Source: CAYUCE01 sp964443275
GTDB taxonomy: Bacteria > Bipolaricaulota > Bipolaricaulia > CAYUCE01
Assembly: GCA_964443275.1 (NCBI GenBank)
Contig: CAYUCE010000006.1
Location: 1 to 51,523, forward strand
Length of the DNA: 51,523 nucleotides
Direction: 5' to 3'
Positions within the stretch are counted from its first letter, which is position 1; each line of letters starts with the position of its first letter. The notes beneath the pieces are model-generated. The model worked only from the letters and a program-made list of their open reading frames with translations, searched no databases and was not told where the DNA came from. The position numbers and the translations under genes are program-made. This document shows, piece after piece, positions 7,903 to 15,857 of this stretch.

Positions 7903-9625
7903 CTTGGGCTCCGGTTAAGAAATCTCCAATAGAACCACCTGCCGGTACCATAGGGAAGACGTTTTCTTCTTCTGCTACCAGACAGTTAATTACCGTGGGG
8001 CCCTCCCGGTAGGATAAAGCCTCTTCCAATGCTGGCACGACTTCCTCTAGCTTGGTAACTTTGAGTCCTTTTGCCCCGTAAGCTTTGGCCACCAGGTCAA
8101 ATTGGGGAGAACTTCCCTTCAGGCAGGTTTCGGCGTACCGTCTTTCAAAGAAAAGCTCCTGCCACTGCTTTACCATCCCTAAAAAGCCGTTATTTAATAC
8201 AATTACGGTGATGGGCAGCTTTTCCCGAACACAAGTGGCAAGTTCCTGGATGTTCATCTGAAAGGAACCATCGCCCGTTACACACACCACTTGACGGTCC
8301 GGTTTACCAACTTGAGCACCCATTGCAGCCGGAAAACCAAAGCCCATAGTTCCCAGCCCGCCGCTGGTGACAAAGGTGCGGGGATGGTTGAATGGATAGT
8401 ATTGAGCAACCCACATCTGATGTTGTCCCACGCCGGTAGTAATAATGGCCGATTCATCCGCCAATTCACCTAATTTTTCGATTATGAATTGGGGTTTAAG
8501 TCCTTTGCCCATTTGGTAAGTGAGCGGATAATCCTCCTTCCAGGCCTTAATTTTTTCTAGCCAAGAGGCGAAGTTACGGGAATCTATTTCCTTTGTTTCC
8601 AGCGCACAGGTTAGATCATCCAAAATCCGTCCCGCATCACCCACAATGGGGATATGGGATTTAACATTTTTATCTATCTCCGAGGGGTCAACGTCTATAT
8701 GAATTACTTTAGCTTCCGGTGCGAACCTATTGGTATCTCCAGTTATACGATCGTCCAACCGGGTACCCACACAGATCAAAAGGTCGCAGTTGGTCACCGC
8801 CTTATTTGCATAACCGGTGCCGTGCATCCCCAGCATACCCAAAAATAGTGGGCTGCGGGCGGGAAAACTTCCCAGCCCCATTAAGGTGCAGGTAACAGGA
8901 ATTTTTAATTTATTAGCCAATTTTCTTAGCTTCTCCGAACCTTCCGAAGTTATTACCCCTCCACCGGCGATGATCAGCGGCCTTTCGGCTTTACCTAGAG
9001 CTGACAGTGCCTTCTCGATTTGCTTTGGATGACCAACGTAGTTAGGATCGTAACCCTTTGTCTCCACCCCATTCCGGGCCGGATGGTAATTTTTCAACTT
9101 AGCTAGCTGGACATCTTTAGGTACGTCAAGCAAAACCGGTGCCGGCCTCCCCGAGCGGGCAAGATAAAAGCATTTAGAAATAGTAGAGGAAAGCTCGGTG
9201 GGCTCGGTAACCATTTGGTTATACTTGGTAATGGGGGTGGTTATTCCTCTAACGTCAGCTTCTTGGAAGGCATCGTTTCCCACCAGATTCCTTGCCACCT
9301 GGCCGGTTAGGGCAACAATGGGCACAGAATCCATATAAGCGTTTGCCAATCCGGTAACCAGGTTTGTTGCTCCCGGACCGCTGGTGGACATACAAACTCC
9401 CGCTTTCCCCGTAACTCGGGCATAGCCGTCTGCGGCGTGAATGGCTCCTTGTTCATGAGCCGTAGTTATATGTTTGATTTGGTCGGCTTGGTATAGACAA
9501 TCGTATATGGGCATTATGGCTCCGCCGATGATCCCAAATATAGTGCTTACTCCTTCTGTCTTAAGTGATTCAATTACCGCTTGAGCGCCGCTTTTGGGTT
9601 TTGTTTTCATCTTAGTACTGCTCAT
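7895..9625 (-). CDS. ilvB: Acetolactate synthase large (catalytic) subunit
   Basis: The enzyme is thiamine diphosphate dependent and condenses two pyruvates, or pyruvate with 2-oxobutyrate, at the start of valine/leucine and isoleucine synthesis. It has 576 residues in three domains. The N-terminal PYR domain carries the cofactor-activating glutamate in TTAHEQGAIHAADGYAR. The central FAD-binding domain follows. The C-terminal PP domain has the ThDP/Mg motif GDGSFQMN running to LNNGFLGMVKQWQ. The FAD-type length and fusion with ilvN context favour the anabolic enzyme over catabolic AlsS. The start overlaps the ilvD stop by 14 bases. Confidence 0.94.
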   Translation of the reverse strand: MSSTKMKTKPKSGAQAVIESLKTEGVSTIFGIIGGAIMPIYDCLYQADQIKHITTAHEQGAIHAADGYARVTGKAGVCMSTSGPGATNLVTGLANAYMDSVPIVALTGQVARNLVGNDAFQEADVRGITTPITKYNQMVTEPTELSSTISKCFYLARSGRPAPVLLDVPKDVQLAKLKNYHPARNGVETKGYDPNYVGHPKQIEKALSALGKAERPLIIAGGGVITSEGSEKLRKLANKLKIPVTCTLMGLGSFPARSPLFLGMLGMHGTGYANKAVTNCDLLICVGTRLDDRITGDTNRFAPEAKVIHIDVDPSEIDKNVKSHIPIVGDAGRILDDLTCALETKEIDSRNFASWLEKIKAWKEDYPLTYQMGKGLKPQFIIEKLGELADESAIITTGVGQHQMWVAQYYPFNHPRTFVTSGGLGTMGFGFPAAMGAQVGKPDRQVVCVTGDGSFQMNIQELATCVREKLPITVIVLNNGFLGMVKQWQELFFERRYAETCLKGSSPQFDLVAKAYGAKGLKVTKLEEVVPALEEALSYREGPTVINCLVAEEENVFPMVPAGGSIGDFLTGAQDA

Positions 9626-11306
9626 AACCTTCCTCCCTTGAGTCTTTTAAAATAGCTCCTTTGTCCGCTCCGCTAACTAAGGTACAGTACCGGGCGAGTA
9701 GGCCTTTTTTGAATTTAGGCTCCGGTGGTTGATGGGTGATAAGCCTTTTTTCAATTTCTTCATTAGATAGCTTAATTTCCAGCCTTCTGTTTGGTGTGTC
9801 GATTTCAACTATGTCCCCATCTCGAACTATAGCTATTGGGCCACCTTTTGCGGCTTCCGGGGTAATATGTCCGATGGCCGCCCCTCTGGTGGCCCCGCTG
9901 AACCTTCCGTCGGTTAATAAAGCCACCTTTCCACTTAGGTTGCTGCCGCTTATCCTGCTGGTAGGCTCCAACATCTCTCGCATCCCCGGACCTCCACTGG
10001 GGCCTTCATAGCGGATGATGATTACTTCTCCCTCTTTTATCGTTCTCTGATCAATGGCAGAAGTGGCCTCTTCTTCGCAGTCAAATACTCGAGCCGGCCC
10101 GGAATGGACCAGCATGTTCTCTGCCACCGCGGTCTGCTTAACTACCCCCCCTTGGGGAGCCAGATTTCCAAACAGAACCGCTATTCCCCCCTCTTTATGC
10201 ACCGGATTATCCACATCGTGAATTACTTCTTCTCCATTTACTTTAAAGCTCGATACATTCTCGGTTAACTGGGAACCTATTGATTTGCCGGCAACAGTTT
10301 CAGCATCTAGATTTAGGAGGTTCTGTAAACGTTTCATTAAAGCGGGCAGTCCGCCTGCCTGGTGAAGATGGGTCACCCGCATCGGCCCCTGAGGGCTCAT
10401 ATTTATCAGATGGGGGGTAGTCCGAGAAATTTTGTCGAAATCTTTGAGCTCAAAATCAACTCCTAACTCGCTGGCTATGGCCGGTAGATGCAAAGTAGCA
10501 TTTGTAGATCCCCCCAAGGACAGGCTTACCATAGCCGCATTTTCAAAAGAACCTCGGGTGAGGAAACTGGATGGGGTGATGTTATCATTTATCAATCTTA
10601 CTATTATCTCTCCCGATCTTCGGGCCAGGTCCGATCTTTCTTTTGCCAGAGAGGGAATAGTTCCGCAGTAGGGGAGGCTTATACCTAAACTTTCAGCAAT
10701 TGAAGCCATGGTATTGGCGGTAAACATTCCCGCACAGGAACCAGCTCCCGGACAGGCGTATCTCTCTATTTTTTCCGCTGCATCCGGGGATATTTCACCG
10801 CTTTTTACCTTGGAAACTGCCTCAAATACGGTGGTGATATCGATGATCTCATTAGCCAATCTGCCGAAATCCATGGGGCCCCCGGTCACCATGATGGTGG
10901 GAATGTCCAGGCGGCATGCCGCCATAAGCATTCCGGGTATTATTTTGTCACAGCTAGCAATTAATACCAGCCCGTCAAACCGGTGGGCTTGGGCCATTAA
11001 TTCTACAGAATCGGCAATAACTTCACGGCTGGGTAGGGAATAGTGCATTCCCTCATGACCCATAGCAATTCCATCGCAGACCGCCACGGTGTTGAATTCA
11101 AAGGGTGTGCCACCACCTTTTCTAACTCCAATCTTTACTTCTTCTGATAATTTATCTAAGTGAATGTGGCCCGGTACTATTTCGTTCCAAGAATTAGCCA
11201 CTCCAATATATGGTTTATATATATCCTCACTTTTTAACCCGGTTGCCCTAAGCAATGCCCGGTGAGGCATGCGTTTTGTACTTTCTTTTACTTGATTGCT
11301 TCTCAT
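9612..11306 (-). CDS. ilvD: Dihydroxy-acid dehydratase
   Basis: IlvD dehydrates dihydroxyisovalerate and dihydroxymethylvalerate to their 2-oxo acids. At 564 residues it is typical. Iron-sulphur ligands are visible in LIASCDKIIPGM and in YACPGAGSCAGMFTANTM. The C-terminal barrel has ALLTDGRFSGATRG. It is the first enzyme gene of the minus-strand operon and is preceded by a GGGGGA site seven bases from the ATG. Oxygen sensitivity of its cluster suits an anaerobic host. Upstream lie a small leader ORF and a consensus promoter. Confidence 0.95.
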   Translation of the reverse strand: MRSNQVKESTKRMPHRALLRATGLKSEDIYKPYIGVANSWNEIVPGHIHLDKLSEEVKIGVRKGGGTPFEFNTVAVCDGIAMGHEGMHYSLPSREVIADSVELMAQAHRFDGLVLIASCDKIIPGMLMAACRLDIPTIMVTGGPMDFGRLANEIIDITTVFEAVSKVKSGEISPDAAEKIERYACPGAGSCAGMFTANTMASIAESLGISLPYCGTIPSLAKERSDLARRSGEIIVRLINDNITPSSFLTRGSFENAAMVSLSLGGSTNATLHLPAIASELGVDFELKDFDKISRTTPHLINMSPQGPMRVTHLHQAGGLPALMKRLQNLLNLDAETVAGKSIGSQLTENVSSFKVNGEEVIHDVDNPVHKEGGIAVLFGNLAPQGGVVKQTAVAENMLVHSGPARVFDCEEEATSAIDQRTIKEGEVIIIRYEGPSGGPGMREMLEPTSRISGSNLSGKVALLTDGRFSGATRGAAIGHITPEAAKGGPIAIVRDGDIVEIDTPNRRLEIKLSNEEIEKRLITHQPPEPKFKKGLLARYCTLVSGADKGAILKDSREEGYEQY

Positions 11307-11413
11307 AGTTTCCCCCGAAGGTTCATAAATTTTGATATATGAAGCTGCCCGCTGTTTAACAGGAAAAAAATTGAAAGAAAAAAATGGTTAGATAAAAAGC
11401 GTTTAAGTACGAT

Positions 11414-11429
11414 TGCCCCTAGAGGGGCA
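11414..11429 (-). promoter_or_regulatory. GC-rich hairpin over the leader ORF stop codon
   Basis: The sequence is a perfect 16-base palindrome with stem TGCCCC/GGGGCA and a four-base centre. On the minus-strand RNA the TAG stop of the leader ORF falls at the 5' stem/loop boundary. T-rich tracts follow, but about 15 or more bases away, so it is not a textbook intrinsic terminator. A ribosome waiting at or before the stop would open it, which is what an attenuation switch would need. The regulatory role is inferred. Confidence 0.5.
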
Positions 11430-11550
11430 GAATTGCAGAAGACAGGATAATAATGAGGGTGGTAAATATATACAAAGTAGATAGGAGGTAGACGGATAAC
11501 TTATCCATTTCCTTTGCCTCGGTTCCTTTTTTGAGTTTTGAAGTTTGCAT
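11419..11550 (-). CDS. 43-aa Leu/Ile-rich leader peptide ORF upstream of ilvD
   Basis: An ATG at 11550 is preceded at seven bases by AGGAGA and opens a 43-codon frame ending in TAG at 11419. The first 17 residues are polar and lysine-rich (MQTSKLKKGTEAKEMDK). The remaining 26 are hydrophobic and crowded with branched-chain residues (LSVYLLSTLYIFTTLIIILS then SAILPL). This is either a classic attenuation leader for the ilv-leu operon, where ribosome stalling at Leu/Ile codons would control the hairpin at its end, or a one-helix membrane peptide. It sits between the operon promoter (about 26 bases to the start site) and ilvD (112 bases before the ilvD ATG). I do not recognise a named family. 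Confidence 0.65.
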   Translation of the reverse strand: MQTSKLKKGTEAKEMDKLSVYLLSTLYIFTTLIIILSSAILPL

Positions 11551-11582
11551 TAGTGTTTCTCCTATCCAGAATGTTGGTACAG

Positions 11583-11611
11583 TTTATAGCATAAAAGTTA
11601 TGGTTTGTCAA
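11583..11611 (-). promoter_or_regulatory. Promoter of the ilv-leu-cimA operon
   Basis: On the minus strand TTGACA (11611-11606) is followed after 17 bases by TATAAA (11588-11583), close to a perfect sigma-70 promoter. Transcription should start near 11576 and read the leader ORF, then ilvD. No T-box (no antiterminator GGTACC-type bulge, no specifier stem) was found in the leader. Confidence 0.8.
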
Positions 11612-11625
11612 GGGCACTGAGCTGG

Positions 11626-11654
11626 TTGACCCCGGCTTCACTTACTGGTACAAT
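11626..11654 (+). promoter_or_regulatory. Promoter of ftsH, back-to-back with the ilv promoter
   Basis: TTGACC (11626-11631), 17 bases, TACAAT (11649-11654). The -35 boxes of this and the divergent ilv promoter lie only 14 bases apart, so the two polymerases may exclude each other. No clear ribosome site precedes the ftsH ATG at 11691. No CIRCE or sigma-32-like site was seen here. Confidence 0.72.
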
Positions 11655-11690
11655 AAATCCAAGATAAAATTAATTCTTTTAAATTAAGCT

Positions 11691-13520
11691 ATGGATGATA
11701 AAGAAAAAAGAAATAGAAACTTGAGAAATATTGCCTTAATTGTCATCGGGGTAATATTTGCTTTGATCCTTCTGCAGGCGCTGTTTGGAGGGGGCGAATC
11801 AACCCAGGAGATAAGTTACAGTGAGTTCATATCAATGGTAAAATCAGATCAGGTGGCGGCGGTGGAAATTGAGGGTATGGGTATTAGAGGGACTTTGGCC
11901 AGTGGTAGTAAGTTCAAAACTACTGCTCCATCTTCCGATCACCAATCCCTAACTGACCTGCTTTTAGAAAAGAACGTAAAAATTACAGCCCACAAACCGG
12001 ATGATAATTCTTGGCTGATGACCATATTCTTTTCCCTGCTCCCCATAGGTCTTTTGGTGGTGCTTTGGTTGTACATGATGCGCAGGATGCAAGGGGGAGG
12101 CAGCGGGGCCCTGTCATTCGGGCGGTCGCAGGCCAAGCTGGTTAATAAGGAATATTCGAAAGTAAACTTCGACAATGTGGCTGGAATCGATGAGGTTAAA
12201 GAAGAAGTTCAAGAGATAATTTCCTATCTAAAGGAGCCCCAGAAATTTGTGGAGATAGGGGCGGAGATTCCCAAAGGGGTGCTTTTGGTAGGTGCCCCCG
12301 GTACGGGAAAGACTTTGCTGGCCAGAGCTATAGCCGGTGAAGCAGATGTACCTTTTTACTCTATAAGCGGCTCCGATTTTGTGGAGATGTTCGTGGGAGT
12401 AGGGGCGGCTAGAGTAAGGGATTTATTCGATAAAGCAAAAGCCGAAAATACTGCTTCTATCGTCTTTATAGACGAAATAGATGCCGTAGGTCGAAAGAGA
12501 GGAGCAGGTATTGGCGGTGGTCATGATGAGCGGGAGCAGACTTTGAATCAGCTTCTTTCCGAGATGGATGGGTTCGAACCAAATGAGCATGTAATCATCC
12601 TGGCAGCCACAAACCGGCCAGATGTATTGGACCCGGCACTTTTAAGGCCGGGAAGGTTTGACCGTAAGATATCCGTCCGTGCTCCGGACATAAAGGGCAG
12701 AGAAGCCATCTTAAAGGTTCATACCAGGGATAAGAAGCTGGCTGAAGATGTGGATCTTAAAATTTTGGCCAGGAGAACTCCCGGTTTTGTAGGGGCCGAC
12801 TTGGAGAATCTGGCCAACGAAGCTGCCCTCCTGGCCGCCCGGCGTGATAAGCGAAGAATCGGGATGCAGGACTTTGAGGATTCAATTGATAGAGTGATTG
12901 CCGGTATCGAAAGAAAAGGCAGGCTAATCTCAGAGGAGGAAAAGGGAAAGATTGCCTATCACGAAGCTGGCCACGCTCTGGTGGGTAGACTCTTACCCCA
13001 CGCCGACCCGGTCCATCGGATATCTATCGTGCCCAGAGGGGAGGCCCTAGGATATACACTACAGCTTCCTTTAGAGGATAAATATTTGTATTCAAAAGAC
13101 GAACTTTTGGATCGATTAACCGGCATGTTAGGAGGAAGGGCTGCAGAAGAGCTGATCTTCAATGCTATTACTACCGGTGCCCAAGATGATCTAGAGAAAG
13201 TCACCGAGATTGCCAAAAGAATGGTGGTCTCATACGGAATGAGCGACCGGCTGGGACCTATTAACTTGGGACGCCAAAATGGTAACGTCTTCTTAGGAGA
13301 GGAGATAGTCAAAAGCCGCGAGCATTCAGAAGGCCTCTCCTCGCTGGTTGATGAGGAGATTAAAAGCATCATCGAGCACTGCTATGAAAAGGCCTACCAG
13401 ATCCTTAAAAAGAATAAAGAGATGCTTACTAAGATAGCCAATAAGCTGCTGGATGTGGAGGTCCTGGAGGGCGAACAGTTAGATAAGCTGCTGGAGCAAA
13501 CCGCCCCAGAGGTAGTCTAG
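11691..13520 (+). CDS. ftsH: ATP-dependent zinc metalloprotease FtsH
   Basis: FtsH is a membrane-anchored hexameric AAA protease that degrades misfolded membrane proteins and short-lived regulators. The 609 residues show a first helix at about 12-30, an extracytoplasmic FtsH-extracellular domain, and a second helix at about 103-128. The AAA module has Walker A GAPGTGKT at 201-208, Walker B IVFIDEIDAVG and the second region of homology with arginine fingers (NRPDVLDPALLRPGRFDR). The M41 peptidase domain has the zinc motif HEAGH at 424-428. All key residues are present. It is followed after three bases by dxr. Confidence 0.96.
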   Translation: MDDKEKRNRNLRNIALIVIGVIFALILLQALFGGGESTQEISYSEFISMVKSDQVAAVEIEGMGIRGTLASGSKFKTTAPSSDHQSLTDLLLEKNVKITAHKPDDNSWLMTIFFSLLPIGLLVVLWLYMMRRMQGGGSGALSFGRSQAKLVNKEYSKVNFDNVAGIDEVKEEVQEIISYLKEPQKFVEIGAEIPKGVLLVGAPGTGKTLLARAIAGEADVPFYSISGSDFVEMFVGVGAARVRDLFDKAKAENTASIVFIDEIDAVGRKRGAGIGGGHDEREQTLNQLLSEMDGFEPNEHVIILAATNRPDVLDPALLRPGRFDRKISVRAPDIKGREAILKVHTRDKKLAEDVDLKILARRTPGFVGADLENLANEAALLAARRDKRRIGMQDFEDSIDRVIAGIERKGRLISEEEKGKIAYHEAGHALVGRLLPHADPVHRISIVPRGEALGYTLQLPLEDKYLYSKDELLDRLTGMLGGRAAEELIFNAITTGAQDDLEKVTEIAKRMVVSYGMSDRLGPINLGRQNGNVFLGEEIVKSREHSEGLSSLVDEEIKSIIEHCYEKAYQILKKNKEMLTKIANKLLDVEVLEGEQLDKLLEQTAPEVV

Positions 13521-13523
13521 ACG

Positions 13524-14693
13524 ATGCGAAAAAATGTAGCAGTCCTCGGTTCCACCGGCTCCATTGGAACCCAAACCCTGGAAGTCATCAAAAATCTAAA
13601 TGAGCATACCAATCATCAGTTTGAGGTCCTAACCCTGGCCTGCGGGCGGAATTTAAATCTTTTAGAAAAGCAGATAAAAAGGTTCAAGCCGCAGGCGGTA
13701 GCTATAAAAAACCAACAGGATATCGATCAGTTAAGGGAAGCTTTAGGTGATGATTTTCGCGATTTAGCTGTTTATTCAGGTAAGGAAGGTCTGCGTAAAG
13801 TGGCCACCTGGCAAGGGGTCGGGCTGGTGATAAACGGTTTAGTGGGAGCGGTGGGGCTGGAATCCACCCTTGCGGCTATAGAGAAGGACATAGATATTGC
13901 CCTGGCTAACAAGGAGTCCATGGTTATTGGGGGTGAGCTGATAAATAAAGTGCTTGCCAACAGCAAAAGTAATATAATCCCGGTGGACAGTGAACATTCG
14001 GCCATATTCCAATGTCTTCAAGCTGGCAAGCCCCAAGAGGTAGACCGGATTATTTTAACCGCTTCTGGAGGAGCCACCCGGGACATGGACCCGGATAAGT
14101 TAGAAAACGCCAGTCGCGAGGCCATACTCAAACATCCCAATTGGGATATGGGCCAAAAGATAACTGTAGATTCAGCTACCTTGGTTAATAAGGGATTAGA
14201 AGTTATAGAGGCTCACTGGCTGTTTGAAGTCCCTTATGAAGAAATAGAAGTAAAGATACATCCTCAGTCCATTATTCACTCTATGGTGGGATTTAAGGAC
14301 AGTTCAATTATCGCTCAGCTTGGATTACCGGATATGCGGATTCCCATCCAATACGCTCTCACCTACCCCAAGCGGGTGCGAAATTTTCATCCGGCGCTTG
14401 ATTTGGCTAAAGTAGCTAAGCTTACATTTAAAAATGTAGATCATCGAAGGTATCCTGCTTTTAACACCGTAGTTGAAGCTGGAAGGAGGGGAGGAACTTA
14501 CCCGGCGGTTATAAACGCCGCCAATGAAGTTTTGGTGGCCATGTTTTTGGAGGGGGAGATCAACTTCGGCCAGATCGCCAAAGTATTGGGAGAGATTTCA
14601 AAAGAGTATGAACCGGGGCCGGTTACAGAGTTAGAGGATATCTTGGAAGCCGATAAGTGGGGACGAAAGGTCGTTCTATCTTTAACTTGCTAA
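13524..14693 (+). CDS. dxr: 1-deoxy-D-xylulose-5-phosphate reductoisomerase
   Basis: Dxr converts DXP to MEP with NADPH and a divalent metal, the committed step of the non-mevalonate isoprenoid pathway. The 389 residues include the nucleotide motif VLGSTGSIGTQTLEVI at the N-terminus, the metal/substrate segment IIPVDSEHSAIFQ, the flexible loop with LTASGGATRD, and MGQKITVDSATLVNKGLEVIEAHWLF, which carries further metal ligands. In many bacteria dxr is followed by the protease gene rseP; here it is followed by a MIP18-fold gene instead. Start ATG with GAGGTAG just upstream. Confidence 0.95.
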   Translation: MRKNVAVLGSTGSIGTQTLEVIKNLNEHTNHQFEVLTLACGRNLNLLEKQIKRFKPQAVAIKNQQDIDQLREALGDDFRDLAVYSGKEGLRKVATWQGVGLVINGLVGAVGLESTLAAIEKDIDIALANKESMVIGGELINKVLANSKSNIIPVDSEHSAIFQCLQAGKPQEVDRIILTASGGATRDMDPDKLENASREAILKHPNWDMGQKITVDSATLVNKGLEVIEAHWLFEVPYEEIEVKIHPQSIIHSMVGFKDSSIIAQLGLPDMRIPIQYALTYPKRVRNFHPALDLAKVAKLTFKNVDHRRYPAFNTVVEAGRRGGTYPAVINAANEVLVAMFLEGEINFGQIAKVLGEISKEYEPGPVTELEDILEADKWGRKVVLSLTC

Positions 14694-14709
14694 AGGTAAA
14701 GGAGCCAAT

Positions 14710-15012
14710 ATGCCTCCGACAATAGATGAAATAGAGAGAATTTTACAGGATAAGGTATATCATCCAGAGTTTGAAATAAATGTAGTTGACTTAGGTCTTA
14801 TCTATGATATCCAAGTTGATGAAAAGGAAATAAACTTGGTGATGACCACCCCTAACCCTAAAAGTCCTAAAATCAGCTCCATAGCTGGTGAAATAGAAGC
14901 ATTGCTTAATGAGAAGTTTGAACAAATGGAAGTTGAAGTAAGCCTTACCTGGGAGCCGGAATGGAATCCGAGTATGATAAAGGATAGGGCCAAGGCCGAC
15001 CCACAGGGTTAG
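14710..15012 (+). CDS. MIP18/SufT-like (DUF59) protein lacking the conserved cysteine
   Basis: This 100-residue protein follows the MIP18 family (DUF59) pattern: an N-terminal helix, then INVVDLGLIYDIQVDEKEINLVMTTPNPKSPKISSIAGEI and a C-terminal strand VSLTWEPEWNPSMI. Family members (SufT, PaaD-like) assist iron-sulphur cluster assembly and usually carry a reactive cysteine in a T-x-P-x-C-P loop. Here the corresponding loop reads TTPNPKSP with no cysteine, so cluster binding in the standard way is unlikely. A GGAG site precedes the ATG. It lies 16 bases after dxr, whose product feeds two 4Fe-4S enzymes (IspG, IspH), a suggestive but unproven link. Confidence 0.75.
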   Translation: MPPTIDEIERILQDKVYHPEFEINVVDLGLIYDIQVDEKEINLVMTTPNPKSPKISSIAGEIEALLNEKFEQMEVEVSLTWEPEWNPSMIKDRAKADPQG

Positions 15013-15057
15013 GAATCAGAAATTTGACCCCAGCAATTTAAAAACCAGATTAAAGAT

Positions 15058-15711
15058 ATGAAAGAATGTATTTATTGTAAAGATAATCGGGGTAGAAGGG
15101 AATGTCCGGCACTAGGGGGCCTCATATGTAGTAGGTGCTGTGGCGAAAACAGGGGTATCAATATAGACTGTCCCTTGGATTGTAGATATTTTAGAAAACA
15201 CGAAAGCTACCAGCGAGCTAAGTTAAGCGATGATTACAGGAGTACCTTGCTTGAAGTTGTGGAAGATCTCTTTGAAAAAGGACAGGACACTATAGGATTT
15301 CTCACCTATTTGGAAGGTTCTATCTATCAATACTATGAGGAAGAAAGAAAGAAGGCGGGCCGGGATAAAGAAGTCCGGGAAGCTTTGGAGTTTTTAAAAA
15401 GAAGGCTCAGTGCAATCGAAATAGTGGAGACCATAGGTTCTGATCTCGGTAAATATTTATGGAAAGGGATGCAGGAATACTTGCCGAAAGTGCCGGTAGA
15501 TGAGGAAGAGGCAAAAGAAGCAATCGAAAGGTTAGAAGAGGTTTTTAATAAATACTCAGACAGTGAAAATCCCCGCCAATGCCTGCAAGGCCTGTTAGGC
15601 CATGTGGAAAAAGACTTCCCTTCACCAGAGGAAGAGGAAAGATCGATAGTTTCTCCCCAAGGATTAATAATGACCCCGGATGATTTGAGGCGACAATATA
15701 AGCAAGGTTAA
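15058..15711 (+). CDS. Cysteine-rich zinc-finger protein of unknown function
   Basis: I do not recognise a named family. The first 45 residues hold eight cysteines (C4, C7, C16, C24, C27, C28, C38, C42) in a MKECIYCKDNRG...CPALGGLICSRCCG...CPLDCRYF layout that should bind one or two zinc ions. The rest (about 50-217) is acidic and mostly helical, with heptad-like stretches, and contains no membrane segment or catalytic motif that I know. It follows the MIP18 gene by 45 bases in the same direction and may be the last gene of the ftsH-dxr transcript. The ribosome site is weak. A regulatory or adaptor protein is a fair guess, not more. Confidence 0.75.
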   Translation: MKECIYCKDNRGRRECPALGGLICSRCCGENRGINIDCPLDCRYFRKHESYQRAKLSDDYRSTLLEVVEDLFEKGQDTIGFLTYLEGSIYQYYEEERKKAGRDKEVREALEFLKRRLSAIEIVETIGSDLGKYLWKGMQEYLPKVPVDEEEAKEAIERLEEVFNKYSDSENPRQCLQGLLGHVEKDFPSPEEEERSIVSPQGLIMTPDDLRRQYKQG

Positions 15712-15857
15712 GCGCCTATTTATCTCTCCAGCCGTGAGCAGGTTTATTAATCCCAACGGAAGCTTTAAATCATTTTGTCCGGGTAGATGGAACAACTACC
15801 ATGCGCTAATAAAGTGCCGAATACAATCTAGGGAGCAGATACACCTTAGAGAGAATT

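Noticed and set aside
11431..11580. T-box upstream of the ilv operon
   Set aside because: No specifier stem and no T-box sequence were seen; a coding leader with a hairpin explains the region better.
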